Shown: positions 7,878 to 18,100 of the stretch, piece by piece
How positions within the stretch are numbered: the stretch's first letter is position 1
Layout of the letters: each line of letters begins with the position of its first letter
Assembly (NCBI GenBank): GCA_020636215.1
Contig: JACJYG010000005.1
Location: forward strand, 1,302,001-1,366,000
Origin: Lewinellaceae bacterium
GTDB taxonomy: Bacteria > Bacteroidota > Bacteroidia > Chitinophagales > Saprospiraceae
Length of the DNA: 64,000 nucleotides
Direction of reading: 5' to 3'
Made by a program: the position numbers and the translations under genes
The notes under the pieces: generated by a model
What the model was told of the DNA's origin: nothing
Seen by the model: only the letters and a program-made list of their open reading frames with translations
Databases searched by the model: none

Positions 7878-10094
7878 ATGCGAATTTTTGCCATCTTCCT
7901 TCCCGCCATCTGTTACATTTCCCTTGCTTACACCCAAACCAGTAGTGCTTTGCTCACCATTGCACAGGGCGGCCAAACGACATACCAGATCACCTATGCT
8001 TCGGAACCTGCACGGGACGCCGCCCTCGAACTTCAGCGCTACCTGCGGCAGGCCACCGGAGCAGATTTCCCCGTGGCGCCGGTAGAAAAACGAGGAAGCG
8101 GGCCAGCCATAAGGCTGCAATTGGATGTGCAGGCGCAGTCCGCCCGAACCCCCCTCGCTTCAGGATGGCTGCAGCTGCAGGCGAAGGGCAAGGATGTGTT
8201 CATCGGGGCCAGCGATGCAGAATACCTTTGGTACGCCGTTTACGAATTCCTGGAAACCTTCGCCGGTTGCCGCTGGCTTGATCCGGAAACGGATGATGTA
8301 CCGCAAATCGATAAATTGGTTGTTCCTACAGATCTGGACTACCGTTACCAACCTAACATTGCCACCCGTACCGTACATTCCCGACTGTTCTACGACCATC
8401 CTGAATTTGCCCGAAAGTTGCGGGTGACAGCCGAATCTTTTCCGTATTTCTCCCCCGATGCCCGGGTGCATACCTTCCATCGCTTCCTGCCCGAGTCGGT
8501 GTATTTTGAATCTCATCCGGAATACTACGCCTTACGGGAAGGGCGGCGGATACCCACTCAGTTGTGCCTGAGCAACGAGGCCGTTCTCAAAATCGTAATC
8601 GATTCGGTCCGGGCTCAGTTCGAACGCTACCCGGATGCGCAGGCAATTTCTGTGAGCCAGGACGACAACACGCAGTATTGCACCTGTCCGGCTTGCAGCC
8701 GCTCGGATGCGGAGGAGGGCTCACCGGCGGGAACCCTGCTGCGTTTCGTCAACAAAGTGGCGGAGCAGTTTCCCGATAAAACCATCACCACGCTGGCCTA
8801 TCAGTATACCCGCTCTCCGGGTAAAACCAAGCCAGCGGACAATGTACTGATCACTTTGTGTTCCATCGAGTGCGACCGCAGTGGCCCCATCACTGAAAAA
8901 TGCACGGATTTTGCCGATGACCTGGCTGCCTGGCGGGCCATGGGAGCTAATCTGAGGATTTGGGACTATACCACTCAATTCACCAATTTCCTGGCGCCTT
9001 TCCCCAACTTTTACACCCTCCAACCCAATGTGCAGTTGTTCCGCAACAGCGGTGCGCGCTGGGTCTTCGAGCAGCACAGCCACCATCCCAGCGAGTTGTT
9101 TGAATTGCGGTCCTACCTGACGGCAAAATTGCTTTGGAATCCCGAGTTGGACTTTGAAGCTACGATGAATGATTTTTGCAACCGCTACTATGGCCCGGCG
9201 GCGCCTTTTGTGCTGGACTATATCCATACCATTCATGCTGAACTGGCTAAACATCCGGATTTTTTTCTCTTTCTGTACGGCGATCCTTCCCAGGCATTCG
9301 ACAGCTATTTGTCGGCGGATCTGCTGGAGCAGTATCGCTCTCTGATGGACAGTGCCGAAGCGGCGGTAAGCGCAGCGGCCAACATTCACGGCCGTGTTCG
9401 CCGGGCCCGCTTGAGCGTAGATTTTGCGGTGCTGGAGGCCTGCCGCCGGAAATTATCTGCGGGCTTGTCGTTACAGCAACCCTGGGCGCCGGCCCGCCTG
9501 CAAACCTTTGCCTTGGTGTGCCAGAATAATGACATCACTTTAATGAACGAAATGGGCTACACCGTGGAGGAGTATGTCCAGGCTTACCAAACCACCTTGG
9601 AGCGGGCCGCGCTGCCCAACCTGGCGGCCGGTAAGCCGGTGACTTTGTTGACTAAGCCCAAAAAATATGCTGGGGAAAACCCACAAGCGCTCACCGATGG
9701 CGCTTTTGGCGGCGCCAGTTTTTATGCCAACTGGCTGGGCTTTGAAGGCAATGACCTGATTGCAGAGGTGGACCTGGGCGCAGTGCAAAGGGTGGCGCAC
9801 ACGGGCATGGCCTTTTTGCAGGTGGTCAATCATATTGTCTTCTTTCCCGTGGAAGTGGAATACTGGTATGCGGGCGAAGACAAGCAGTTTAAACCTTTGG
9901 GCAAAGTGGCCAACCCTCGGCCCCTGGAACGGCAGAGCAAGGTCAATGACTTGTTTTACTTTGGGCTGGATTTTGCGCCCGTACAGGCGCGGTACCTGAA
10001 AGTGCACGCCCAAAGCCTGCAACAGGCGCCCTGGTGGCATCACGGGGCGGGTTTGCCGTGCTGGATATTTGCCGATGAATGGTTAGTCCGGTAA
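7878..10094 (+). CDS. DUF4838 domain protein (secreted, glycoside-hydrolase-like)
   Basis: 738 aa. A signal peptide (about 1-19) is followed by an alpha-glucuronidase-like N-terminal domain with AALELQRYLRQATG, typical of proteins acting on polymeric glycans. The central DUF4838 region includes TRTVHSRLFYDHP, SVSQDDNTQYCTCPAC and a W-V-FEQHSHHPSELFELRSYL segment. The last 150 residues (from about 590) resemble a discoidin/F5-8 carbohydrate-binding domain (LTDG, a W, VDLG). DUF4838 proteins have no firmly known reaction but occur with polysaccharide-use genes. It is divergent from the EAD gene and convergent with the TRAFs-binding-domain gene, so it sits as a single gene inside the accessory block. 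Length is normal. Confidence 0.88.
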   Translation: MRIFAIFLPAICYISLAYTQTSSALLTIAQGGQTTYQITYASEPARDAALELQRYLRQATGADFPVAPVEKRGSGPAIRLQLDVQAQSARTPLASGWLQLQAKGKDVFIGASDAEYLWYAVYEFLETFAGCRWLDPETDDVPQIDKLVVPTDLDYRYQPNIATRTVHSRLFYDHPEFARKLRVTAESFPYFSPDARVHTFHRFLPESVYFESHPEYYALREGRRIPTQLCLSNEAVLKIVIDSVRAQFERYPDAQAISVSQDDNTQYCTCPACSRSDAEEGSPAGTLLRFVNKVAEQFPDKTITTLAYQYTRSPGKTKPADNVLITLCSIECDRSGPITEKCTDFADDLAAWRAMGANLRIWDYTTQFTNFLAPFPNFYTLQPNVQLFRNSGARWVFEQHSHHPSELFELRSYLTAKLLWNPELDFEATMNDFCNRYYGPAAPFVLDYIHTIHAELAKHPDFFLFLYGDPSQAFDSYLSADLLEQYRSLMDSAEAAVSAAANIHGRVRRARLSVDFAVLEACRRKLSAGLSLQQPWAPARLQTFALVCQNNDITLMNEMGYTVEEYVQAYQTTLERAALPNLAAGKPVTLLTKPKKYAGENPQALTDGAFGGASFYANWLGFEGNDLIAEVDLGAVQRVAHTGMAFLQVVNHIVFFPVEVEYWYAGEDKQFKPLGKVANPRPLERQSKVNDLFYFGLDFAPVQARYLKVHAQSLQQAPWWHHGAGLPCWIFADEWLVR

Positions 10095-10106
10095 GGGCGG
10101 CGCCTG

Positions 10107-11552
10107 TTACTTTAGAAATTCATTCACATTATATAGATTGACCATTACTTTGTCATTGGCCCTGGCGAAGTCTACAACCTGAGAAATGCTGGCTGGACAG
10201 GGGCCTTTTTCTCCTTCGCCCATGAAAGCGAGTAAGGTGACATTAGGAGCGTCCTTGGCCAGGGCTCTTTGAATGATCCATTTCCGGCCGCGTTCCCAGT
10301 GGCAGGTACCGCTGTCCCAAAGCCAGTCGGGTAATTCGCCACGGTCATTGAGCTCCAGGATTCTGTGTTTTTGTGAGTTGGCTGAAAGCTCCAGGAAGCG
10401 GTTTCGCCAATTGTTATCGTTGGCGTCAAAAGCCTGGTTTACGTAGGCGTCTCTGGGCAAAGGGATGCATATTTCAGAGTTGATCCCAAGTTTGGCGCAG
10501 GTTTCGTGGAAGAGAATGTCACCCGCTGGAGCCCCGGAAGACATACCCAGCAAAGTGGGAAGTTTTTTATCGCCAACCAGTTCCTGGAGGGCCTCTTCCA
10601 ATTTCTTTTTGACTTTTTCTTCTGCTTTTGGCGTCAGGACAGGAATCCCTTCTTCCTGTTTCTCCATCCGGAGCCCTGCGAAAATAATGATGTGGTGGGG
10701 CTTTTCCGGGAGTTGGAATTTTTCTTCAACCGAATCAATCACCCCTTTTGCCAGCTCAGTATGAATGCCCAGTCCGGAGAACAGCAGCAGCTGGCTTCTG
10801 GCGGATTCCCAGGCATAGAGGTTGTCAGCGCTGATGGCATTTTTAAAGGCATTGGCCACCCTATCCTGGTTTTCATCCGTCAGGAAAAGATAATTGGCCT
10901 TGGCGATTCGGGCGTCAGCCTTTTCCTCTGGACTGGCTTTGGGGCTATTCAGCCGTGCTTCAATAGATGCCAGGGCCAGCGCACGCAGGGTAACGACCTC
11001 TCTTTTCAACTGAATACTATAGATCTGGGCTTCATCATCATTGTCAAAAATAGCTTTCCATCCATTTTCCTGCTCCAGGGCTTGAAAAATAGTAGCCATT
11101 TGTAAGGCGGCGATGCCGGAATAGAAGTGGTTAAGGTCCTGAAAATAAGCTGCCCGATAGGCTTCGTAGGTTTCTTTCAGTTCGCGGTTGGCGGCGCTCT
11201 TGCGGCGTTCTTCAGTAGATTCCAGAAGCTCGAATTGCAAACGCCAGTGGGTTTTGTGGTTGCGGCCGCTTAGGGTCAGCGCCTCGGTCCGGTTATCCAT
11301 AGTGCTGGCCGGGTTTTTCAGGGCAGTTTCAATAGCCTGGCGGGATTGTTCGAACAATTCCTGGCGGGAGCTGTACCGAAATAATCTTTCGTAAATGCTG
11401 GCCAGATAGAGGTTGCTTTCAATATCTGCAGGATAGTATTTCCGTACTTCTTCCCAGCTGTTGCGGGAGCCCTCGAAATCATTCAGGTTGAATTGCGCCC
11501 TACCACCCGGGGCGAAGGCCGGCCCAGCTGAAATTTCGTTTCCGAACTTCAT
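10107..11552 (-). CDS. TRAFs-binding-domain (DUF4071-like) C-terminal part of a frameshifted gene
   Basis: 481 codons; the first ~17 are probably not native. After a GRAQFNLNDFEGSRNSWEEV repeat come TPR-like helices and the block NRTEALTLSGRNHKTHWR, which I associate with the MAP3K TRAFs-binding domain found in bacterial TIR/SLOG-type conflict proteins. The C-terminal ~200 residues form another alpha/beta domain: HIIIFAGLRM, a glycine-rich MSSGAPAGD loop and PLPRDAYV, possibly a second nucleotide-sensing Rossmann-like domain. This is the 3' two-thirds of one gene running from 12115 to 10107. Removing one G from CCCCGGG near 11513 joins it to the preceding piece. Confidence 0.75.
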   Translation of the reverse strand: MKFGNEISAGPAFAPGGRAQFNLNDFEGSRNSWEEVRKYYPADIESNLYLASIYERLFRYSSRQELFEQSRQAIETALKNPASTMDNRTEALTLSGRNHKTHWRLQFELLESTEERRKSAANRELKETYEAYRAAYFQDLNHFYSGIAALQMATIFQALEQENGWKAIFDNDDEAQIYSIQLKREVVTLRALALASIEARLNSPKASPEEKADARIAKANYLFLTDENQDRVANAFKNAISADNLYAWESARSQLLLFSGLGIHTELAKGVIDSVEEKFQLPEKPHHIIIFAGLRMEKQEEGIPVLTPKAEEKVKKKLEEALQELVGDKKLPTLLGMSSGAPAGDILFHETCAKLGINSEICIPLPRDAYVNQAFDANDNNWRNRFLELSANSQKHRILELNDRGELPDWLWDSGTCHWERGRKWIIQRALAKDAPNVTLLAFMGEGEKGPCPASISQVVDFARANDKVMVNLYNVNEFLK

Positions 11553-11793
11553 CCGACAACAACCGCAGCCAGCCTTTTAATTTGGCAGCCTGGGCCCGCT
11601 CTACTTCAAAGCGGAACTCGGCCGGCGCCTGTTCCTCGAAAACCGGCTCTTGCAGTTTGGGCAGCATCTGGAACACCGGGCTGTCCCATTGCCGGTCACT
11701 CTTCAGCGTAGCCTGAATAATTTCCTGGAGCTCTTTTCGGAAGGCCTGGCTTCTTTGCATCGTAGGCGAAATAACGGTCCGTTTGCAAGTCAA
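11500..11793 (-). CDS. Middle piece of the frameshifted TIR-like/TRAFs-binding gene
   Basis: This frame supplies the link between the N-terminal enzyme-like domain and the TPR region: from QAFRKELQEIIQATLKS through DSPVFQMLPKLQEP to LRLLSDEVRKRNFSWAGLRPG. In intact homologues such a stretch sits between the two domains in one continuous frame. The apparent start inside it is not a real start; reading enters from the upstream frame around 11745 and leaves near 11513. Both joins need removal of one base, so this is one gene with two +1 shifts. Confidence 0.7.
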   Translation of the reverse strand: MTCKRTVISPTMQRSQAFRKELQEIIQATLKSDRQWDSPVFQMLPKLQEPVFEEQAPAEFRFEVERAQAAKLKGWLRLLSDEVRKRNFSWAGLRPGW

Positions 11794-12115
11794 AAGGAAT
11801 GTCGTCCGATACGGATTCGTCGCGTATCAGGATAGTCCGGTGCCGCCGAAGGGCATGGCGGATGCCTAACTCGTAGAATACATTGGCATTGTGGATGGAA
11901 AGGTCACAGATCACCAGGTCAGCTTCGAGGATCAGCCGGAACATATCTTCCCGGATATTCCCGGCTTCTTTGATCTCGCCCATTGACCCACCGTTAAACG
12001 CCACGGCTTGAAGGGCGGGTTCGATCATTTTTGCGTAAACCTGGTCAAAATCTACTGCTTCTCCTGCTTTACTTTCTTTTACCCCGAAGGGCCGTATGAC
12101 AAATGCGAGCGGCAT
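11696..12115 (-). CDS. N-terminal TIR / nucleoside deoxyribosyltransferase-like domain of the frameshifted gene
   Basis: About 120 meaningful residues from ATG 12115. The pattern FVIRPFG, IREDMFRLILEADLVICDLS, then NANVFYELGIRHALR and TILIRD is a Rossmann-like domain of the TIR/SLOG/deoxyribosyltransferase group; the Glu in YELG is in the position of the catalytic acid of such nucleotide-cleaving enzymes. It is usually fused to a TRAFs-binding domain, as it would be here. The last ~20 residues (after FAYDAKKPG) are out of frame. The inferred full protein would be about 660 aa and may be an NAD- or nucleotide-consuming effector; that function is an inference. Confidence 0.75.
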   Translation of the reverse strand: MPLAFVIRPFGVKESKAGEAVDFDQVYAKMIEPALQAVAFNGGSMGEIKEAGNIREDMFRLILEADLVICDLSIHNANVFYELGIRHALRRHRTILIRDESVSDDIPFDLQTDRYFAYDAKKPGLPKRAPGNYSGYAEE

Positions 12116-12326
12116 GATGTGGAGTGTTTGGGTTTAGGCCAGTTTTTTCCTGGATTAAAAGATAAAGAAGGTTTCATTTAACAGGGTCAATAGCTTTGTA
12201 AAAAACTGGTTGTCAGGGTAAATCGAAAACTGAAACCCGTCTGTGTCAGCCGGGCAAGCCTGAAACTTGGAACAGTTCTAAAGATAAATTTAAAAATAAA
12301 AAACCACGCTTTCTATTTTTTCTGCC

Positions 12327-12358
12327 CAGTCCTTCAACCATCCAGCCCTTCAACCATC
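12327..12358. repeat. 16-bp tandem duplication across a stop codon
   Basis: Two copies of CAGYCCTTCAACCATC. The MFS gene reads through the first copy (encoding MVEGLDG) and ends at the TGA inside the second. Each copy looks like two diverged 8-bp units. Confidence 0.75.
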
Positions 12359-13563
12359 CCCCTCACCTGCCAGCTCCATCCGATAGCCAGCGCGGTGGAT
12401 CCGGCGCCCAGCCAAAGTAGCCCGCCAAAACCTAGTCCGGCGTCAAGCAGAGCGCCAAAGGCGAGAGGGCCAATCGCCGTACTGATAACCAGCGCCATGG
12501 CGAACAAGCTGCGCACTGCACCCAAGCTGGAAGTGCCGAACACTTCCGGCAGCACCGTATTCAGCATGGTGCTGCCCGACCCATTGGACAAGGCCAGGAT
12601 AAACAAGGCGATGGGGTAGATCCAGGCTTGTTGGATGCTTCCTAAAAGAGCCAATCCGAGAAGCATAGGCAATAGAAAAAAGGGATAGATCCGGCGGGCG
12701 GAAAAACGGTCGGCCAGCGCGCCAGAGCCCAGCATGGCCAGCGCATTGGCCACGGCAAAAGCAGAGATAGAGGCTGCTACCCATTGGGGGCTCCATCCGC
12801 GAGACGCTCCCAGGCGGAGTTGAAAGAATAATACGCCGGTGATGAGGAATCCCCACAGGCAGATTGCAGGAGCAATAGCCCAGAAATGCCTCGTGGCGAG
12901 TAGCCGCCAGATACTGGGCCCTATTGCCGGCCCGGCCGCCCGGTAGCTCCAGGCTTTTCCGGCAGGATGGGTAACAGCCCTGGGGGAATGCCGGATAAGC
13001 CACAAGGCTAAAGGCAGGACAAGGAATAGCAGTGTATAAGCGGACGCCTGGAGGGCGCCTCTCCAACCTATGGCTATCATCAATGTGGTAATGCACAATG
13101 GTAGCAAGGCTTCTCCGGTAGGGTGCCCCAAAGTTGCCATGCTGATGGCTTTGCCGCGGCTTTCCTGATAGGCGCGGGCAAGAGTAGAAACACCGGTATG
13201 GCTCATCAATGCCTGTCCGGAAAGGCGCAATCCCCATAATCCGGCCAATACCAGGAGCGGATGGAACGCTACCGATAACAACAAGAGGGAGCCGGAAAGC
13301 CCCAATAACACACCGCTTACATAACGGGATAAAGGCCATACGTCAACATATCGGCCGGCGAACGGCAATGTAAAGGCGCTGGCCAGAGTGGCTACGGCAA
13401 AAAGCGAGCTGAGCTGGGTGTTGCTCAGTGCAAATTCCCCTGCCAGGGCTGGAACATACAGCGATAAGAGAAAGGTTTGGCCAAAGCCGGAAAAAAAAGC
13501 CAGGGTGAAACCAAAGGCCAATAGGCGCGGATGCTGCCGGAGAAAGCCAGCGGAAGTAGACAT
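12334..13563 (-). CDS. Major facilitator superfamily transporter
   Basis: 409 aa with twelve predicted transmembrane helices and the usual two six-helix halves. The loop after helix 2 has GRYVDVWPLS, a degraded version of the MFS GxxxDRxGRR motif; the second half has a clearer GALADRFSARR. Such carriers act in the inner membrane; the substrate cannot be told from sequence. It appears monocistronic. Its last eight residues are written by the 16-bp tandem repeat at 12327-12358, so the native C-terminus was probably a little different. Confidence 0.88.
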   Translation of the reverse strand: MSTSAGFLRQHPRLLAFGFTLAFFSGFGQTFLLSLYVPALAGEFALSNTQLSSLFAVATLASAFTLPFAGRYVDVWPLSRYVSGVLLGLSGSLLLLSVAFHPLLVLAGLWGLRLSGQALMSHTGVSTLARAYQESRGKAISMATLGHPTGEALLPLCITTLMIAIGWRGALQASAYTLLFLVLPLALWLIRHSPRAVTHPAGKAWSYRAAGPAIGPSIWRLLATRHFWAIAPAICLWGFLITGVLFFQLRLGASRGWSPQWVAASISAFAVANALAMLGSGALADRFSARRIYPFFLLPMLLGLALLGSIQQAWIYPIALFILALSNGSGSTMLNTVLPEVFGTSSLGAVRSLFAMALVISTAIGPLAFGALLDAGLGFGGLLWLGAGSTALAIGWSWQVRGMVEGLDG

Positions 13564-13706
13564 AAAAATGGCTTAGGGTAATGTTGTCATATTGTCTTGA
13601 ACATTGGTATTACGGAACGCTTTAGAGTGCGGCGCCCCCCTAACTTCACCTCTTCGTTTCGGATCTTCCGCCAGCAATATAGCAATATTGTCATGTAACC
13701 ATTTAA

Positions 13707-14516
13707 TTACTTCCACCGCACTGCTGCTGAAAATCCCACCAGATGGCCCGCTTCAGTGATGCCCGCGACAAAAAGAGGGTTGAAGCTCTGTTCATTCCGG
13801 AACAGGATGGCCAGTGCAATCTCCCGGAGGTGGTGTTGCATTATTACGGCCAGCTGACTGGCTTTATCACGGGCGCCAGGGTTATCCTGAAAACCAGGCA
13901 ATTGGCTGAGAATGTCATTGCCGTCAACAAAACGGTCCAGCCGGTAATTTTCGCGAAGGCCTTCGAAAGCGTGGCCGTGGGCATTTTCCAGGGTATTGAA
14001 AAACGCATGTTCGTCGAGGAGCTCCAGTTGTGCGGGAACATGCAGGGGTAGGATGGGCTCCTGGCCGGCATTGGCGTAGTATCCCAATGAAATGCCTTCC
14101 GATAACTCGCCGATGCGTTCGGCCAACTCGGCAGGGGAGCGGTCCATATTATATTCGGCAAATGCTTTCCATGTATTGGCCAGACTGAGGTAAGGCTCTC
14201 CCAATGCCAGGATGCGCCGCGCAGCGCGCCGGTCTATAGGGCCTGCCTTCAGGTAGAATTCCGGCATCACCACTTCCTTTAAATATGGCGCCAGCGAAGC
14301 AACGGCCTTGCGGGTTACCCGTCCCCCTCGATTGTTTTTCCGGCTTTTGACCAGTTCGTACATCGAAGTAGTAAAGGCTTTTTCTTCTTCATCGAGGGCG
14401 TGAAGTAAAGTATCAAGGTTCTCCTGGCTGATGAAGGGGTCGGCTCCGGCGGAAGCTTCCAACTGGGCCATTACCTGATTGAGGGCATCAAGCATGTGGC
14501 GGATGGTGATCGGCAT
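13707..14516 (-). CDS. Hypothetical helical protein
   Basis: About 269 aa from the ATG at 14516 (MPITIRHML). The frame is open to another ATG at 14570, but those first codons fall inside the hairpin element 14551-14714, so the inner start is preferred. The protein is soluble, largely helical, with a short basic KSRKNNRGGRVTRKA stretch and no recognisable enzyme motif. No signal peptide or membrane segment is visible. I do not recognise the family. It lies alone between the MFS gene and the element. Confidence 0.65.
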   Translation of the reverse strand: MPITIRHMLDALNQVMAQLEASAGADPFISQENLDTLLHALDEEEKAFTTSMYELVKSRKNNRGGRVTRKAVASLAPYLKEVVMPEFYLKAGPIDRRAARRILALGEPYLSLANTWKAFAEYNMDRSPAELAERIGELSEGISLGYYANAGQEPILPLHVPAQLELLDEHAFFNTLENAHGHAFEGLRENYRLDRFVDGNDILSQLPGFQDNPGARDKASQLAVIMQHHLREIALAILFRNEQSFNPLFVAGITEAGHLVGFSAAVRWK

Positions 14517-14550
14517 GATGTCTGGTTTTTGGTTAAGGAACCGGCTATTA

Positions 14551-14714
14551 AGAGCTTGTTCAAATTTCATCCTTCGGGCTGAAAATGTCCCTTTTTCGCT
14601 TATGCTACGTTGTCGAAATGGTCACGTACCTAAGGGTATGCTCCCATTTCGACGCCTTGCCTAAGCAAAAAATGAATAATTTTCATCTCCAAAAACGAAA
14701 TTTGAACAAACTCT
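14551..14714. mobile_element. MITE-like long hairpin element
   Basis: 164 bp. Outer inverted repeats are AGAGCTTGTTCAAATTTC (14551-14568) and its complement at 14697-14714 with one mismatch. Inside, a second perfect 10-bp repeat GTCGAAATGG (14612-14621) faces 14644-14653, and the stretches between are also roughly complementary. No coding capacity. It overlaps the 5' end of the open frame of the hypothetical gene. Confidence 0.7.
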
Positions 14715-14855
14715 AATCGCTTTATAAGCCTTCAGCCGCCTTTTTGGGATGATTTTTGTCACTGGAAATGGGAGAGAAATGTCATTGCGTGGGGGGTAGA
14801 GAGGGATGGCTCTTTTGGGCTTGTCTGATGCTGGCGCGTGGGCTGTCTTGATTTA

Positions 14856-14900
14856 GGTTGAGATGGTTGAGAGGGTTGAGGGGGTTGAGGGGGTTGAGAA
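14856..14900. repeat. Five 9-bp tandem units
   Basis: GGTTGAGNN repeated five times without interruption, in the non-coding stretch 14715-15189, which otherwise holds only the terminator at 14923-14979. An open frame across it (14858-15160) has a WLRGLRGLRGLR start made by the repeat and is not a credible gene. Confidence 0.75.
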
Positions 14901-14922
14901 GTAACATTAACAATTGGGGCTC

Positions 14923-14979
14923 AAAAAAGGCAGCCCCCACCAGTCAACAAAAAGCATTTGACACTGGCAAAGGGCTGCC
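14923..14979 (-). terminator. Rho-independent terminator downstream of the LytS-type kinase
   Basis: GGCAGCCC (14929-14936) pairs with GGGCTGCC (14972-14979), with a further inner pairing of CCAGT/ACTGG. Read on the minus strand it is followed by six T. It lies about 210 bases beyond the kinase stop at 15190. Confidence 0.75.
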
Positions 14980-15189
14980 GAGAGCGTTACTGATTTTTAT
15001 TTTAGTCCCTTCCAGCCAAATAAAAGAATGGCGAGAAGGATACTCAGGTATTTTGGGGTTTGTATGGGGTCTACAGGATACGTTATTCAAATTGCTTAAA
15101 GATAAAGCACGAGGTAATGCTTTTAAATGGAATTATGTTAGTAACAACAAAGGCTTGTAGTTTGCTGGAATGATTGAGTAACTGGCAGG

Positions 15190-18100
15190 CTACAGTATGG
15201 TTGGCAGATAGATTTGAACCAAGGTGCCTGATGGGGCCTGGTCCTGGTTTTTGAGGTCGATTATTTTTACGTGGGCCGCTATCCCCATTATTCTATTGAG
15301 CGTTTCCAGCCTGCCTTCTGACAGTTTGATGCCGAAAGACTGATGTTTGGAGGCCGACCGGCTCTTGAGCAATCGTGCTTTCTCCCGTCCAACGCCGTTA
15401 TCCCGGATGTTGATCAATAAGCCTTCTCCCTGTTTTTTAATCTGAATCTGCAGCAATCCTTTCCCGCATTCTTTTTGCATCAGGCCATGCCAAATGGCAT
15501 TTTCGATGAAAGGCTGAAAAAGTAGCGGCGGCACCCGGGCGAAGTCGGCTGGTACTCCTGCCTCCAGCCTGATCTCATAATCGAAGCGGCCCTTGAAGCG
15601 ATATTGTTCGAGTTGAAGGTACAACTCCATCGCTTCGAGCTCTTCCGAAAGGCGGATGAGTTTGGAGTCTGTATTTTGCAGTATCTTCCGGATCAGCTGA
15701 GCGAATTTGTCCAGATAATCAGCCGATTCGGCGGTGGAGTGGTTGATCAGGTACCACTTGATCGATTGCAGGCTATTAAAGAGAAAATGAGGGTTCATCT
15801 GAGCTCTTAAAGCCTGCATTTCCAGCTCAGCTACTTTGCGGTTAAATGCCGTTTTAAGGGCTTCCTCTTTTTTGATTGCCCGAATACGAAGGCGATAGGC
15901 CAGGTAAACCAGTCCGGCGAGAACAGCCAGCACCAGGCTGATAAACCACCAGGTTCTCCACCAGGGAGGCGTAATGGAGATTCGCAGGCTAGAGACGTGC
16001 TTATCGCTCCATTCGCCGAGTGAATTTGCCGCACGGACCCGGAAGGTATAGTCTCCTTCCCAAACATTGGAAAAAGCAGCGTACCGGTTGCCGCCTGCGG
16101 TTCGCCAATTGTCATCGAGCCCATCCAGCATGTACTGATACTGAATCGGCCCCGGTGCGCCATAATGTGGTGCAGCGAACTCGATCGTAAAAAAATTCTG
16201 GCGATAGTTCAGTTCTATGGCCGGCTTTGCCGCCAGGCTGTAATCCGATAGGTACAGGCTGTCAAACACCCTCAGGCCCTCCATTCGAACAGGGTAAAAT
16301 CGAAGATCGGGTTCGATAGATTCCGGATAGAACAGGTGGAACCCACTCCCGGATCCAAGCACCATTTGCCCGTCTGAAAGGGCGCTGAGATAAAAGCTTC
16401 GCGCCAGGCTTTTTCCATAACCAGCACCGAATTGTATCGGTTTCAGCGTGATGGGGTCCAGGCGGCTGAGCCCATTGTCCTGCAATACCCAAATGCGGCC
16501 CTGCCGGTCTACCGCTATATCTCGTACCTGGGTGCTTTTCAGTCCATCTTCGGTGTTGATGATCTGAATCACCTGAGGGTGAGGCCCTTTATCCATGACG
16601 TAGCCCAGCCCACGGTCGCGGCTCCCCAACCAGATGCGGCCTGTACTGTCGCGCGCCAGGGCGTAAACATTGACGAACTCTATGTTTTTAGAAGTGGGGT
16701 TCTGGAAATTATATCGGGTGAACGTCAGGCCATTGTCGTCGGTAAACCCGAAGCCCCGGTCACAGGCAAACCAGATGCGGCCGCCGGGAGACTCCAGGAT
16801 GTCCGTAAACCCTCGCCATTGGGTTGTTTTGCTCTCAAGGGTATCGGAAAAGGTGATCCACCGGCTCTGCCCTTGTCGTGGTGCCACGAACAACAGGCCT
16901 TGGTTCGTGCCGAGCCACAATTGTCCCTGACTGTCCCAGAGAAAACTATCGGCCCAGGCGGAATCCAACGCAGCTTCGATTTGGGGTAGCAACAGCGGGC
17001 GGGCCGCCCGGGCGCCTTCTTCGTAAAAGTAAATTGCTTCCCGGCCGATCAGCCAGAACCGGCCGTCAGGAGTACACTGGCATTGAGAAAAATTGAGCGC
17101 ATCATTACCCACCACGTCAATCGGGATGGTTTTCAGCAGTCCGGTGCGGAGGTCCATCCGGTAAAGCAGGGCGCCGTTGGTGTTGATATAAAGATAGGGT
17201 TGGTTGGGGCGCCTGGCGGCGCACCGCCCCTCCTCCGGGAAGTGATACCGGGGGAAAAGTTGCTTCGAAGGATAAATGGCCGCCAGCCCTTTTCGGCGCT
17301 GGATGCCCCACCATACACCAAAGGGGCCCTGTTCCATATCCATAATGCTGGACTTTAAACGGAAATCAGGATCTACTACCGGCGCTTCATTGATGTGAGA
17401 GGGAATGGCCAGACGCAATTGCCCTCCTTCAATGCTATATCGGAAGAGGCCCAGGAATTCGTCCGAAATCCATAATTCACCCGGCTGCCGGAAACCAATG
17501 TAGTTAACGCAGGTTAAACCGGCTTTTTCACCGGCTGGGAGGGCGCCCAGCCATTTTTCCTGATGCGTGTCAAAACACCACACACCATCATTCCAGGTGG
17601 AAGCGTAAAGCAGGCCTTTTCCATCAATGACCAGCTGTCGAAAGCTAGCGGACGGCAGCGGGCTCCCGTTGGCCTCATTGTCAAAATGCCGCAATTGCTC
17701 GGTTTCCTTATCAAAAGCCATTAACCCGTTGGCGCTGGACACCCAAAGCAGATTGGGGCGGTGCGGGTCCAGGGCGAGTGAAAGGGTTTCGTCAAGCCGC
17801 TTCACAGCAGGCAATAGAACCGACGGCAGGTATTGATTGAAGGTGCAGCTTGCTTTATCAAAACGCCCGAATCCGCCCCGGTCGAAAGAAAGCCATGCCT
17901 GTGGGCCGTCATCGATAATTGACTGGACGAAATTACTAGGTAAAGAAGTCGGGTCGCCGGGCTCATGGCTGAAATATTCAAACTGAGCAGATCGAAAGTT
18001 GTAAATTCCAAAGCCGTGATTGAGAAAGAGCAGATAAAACTGTTCCGTTCCCATTGGCTCGATGCGATAGGCCTGGCTGGATGGGGGGCCTAACGGTGGA

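Noticed and set aside
8721..9389. A 222-codon minus-strand frame
   Set aside because: Antisense to the well-supported DUF4838 gene.
14858..15160. A 100-codon plus-strand frame
   Set aside because: Its start is encoded by the GGTTGAGNN repeat and it runs through a terminator; no family-like content.
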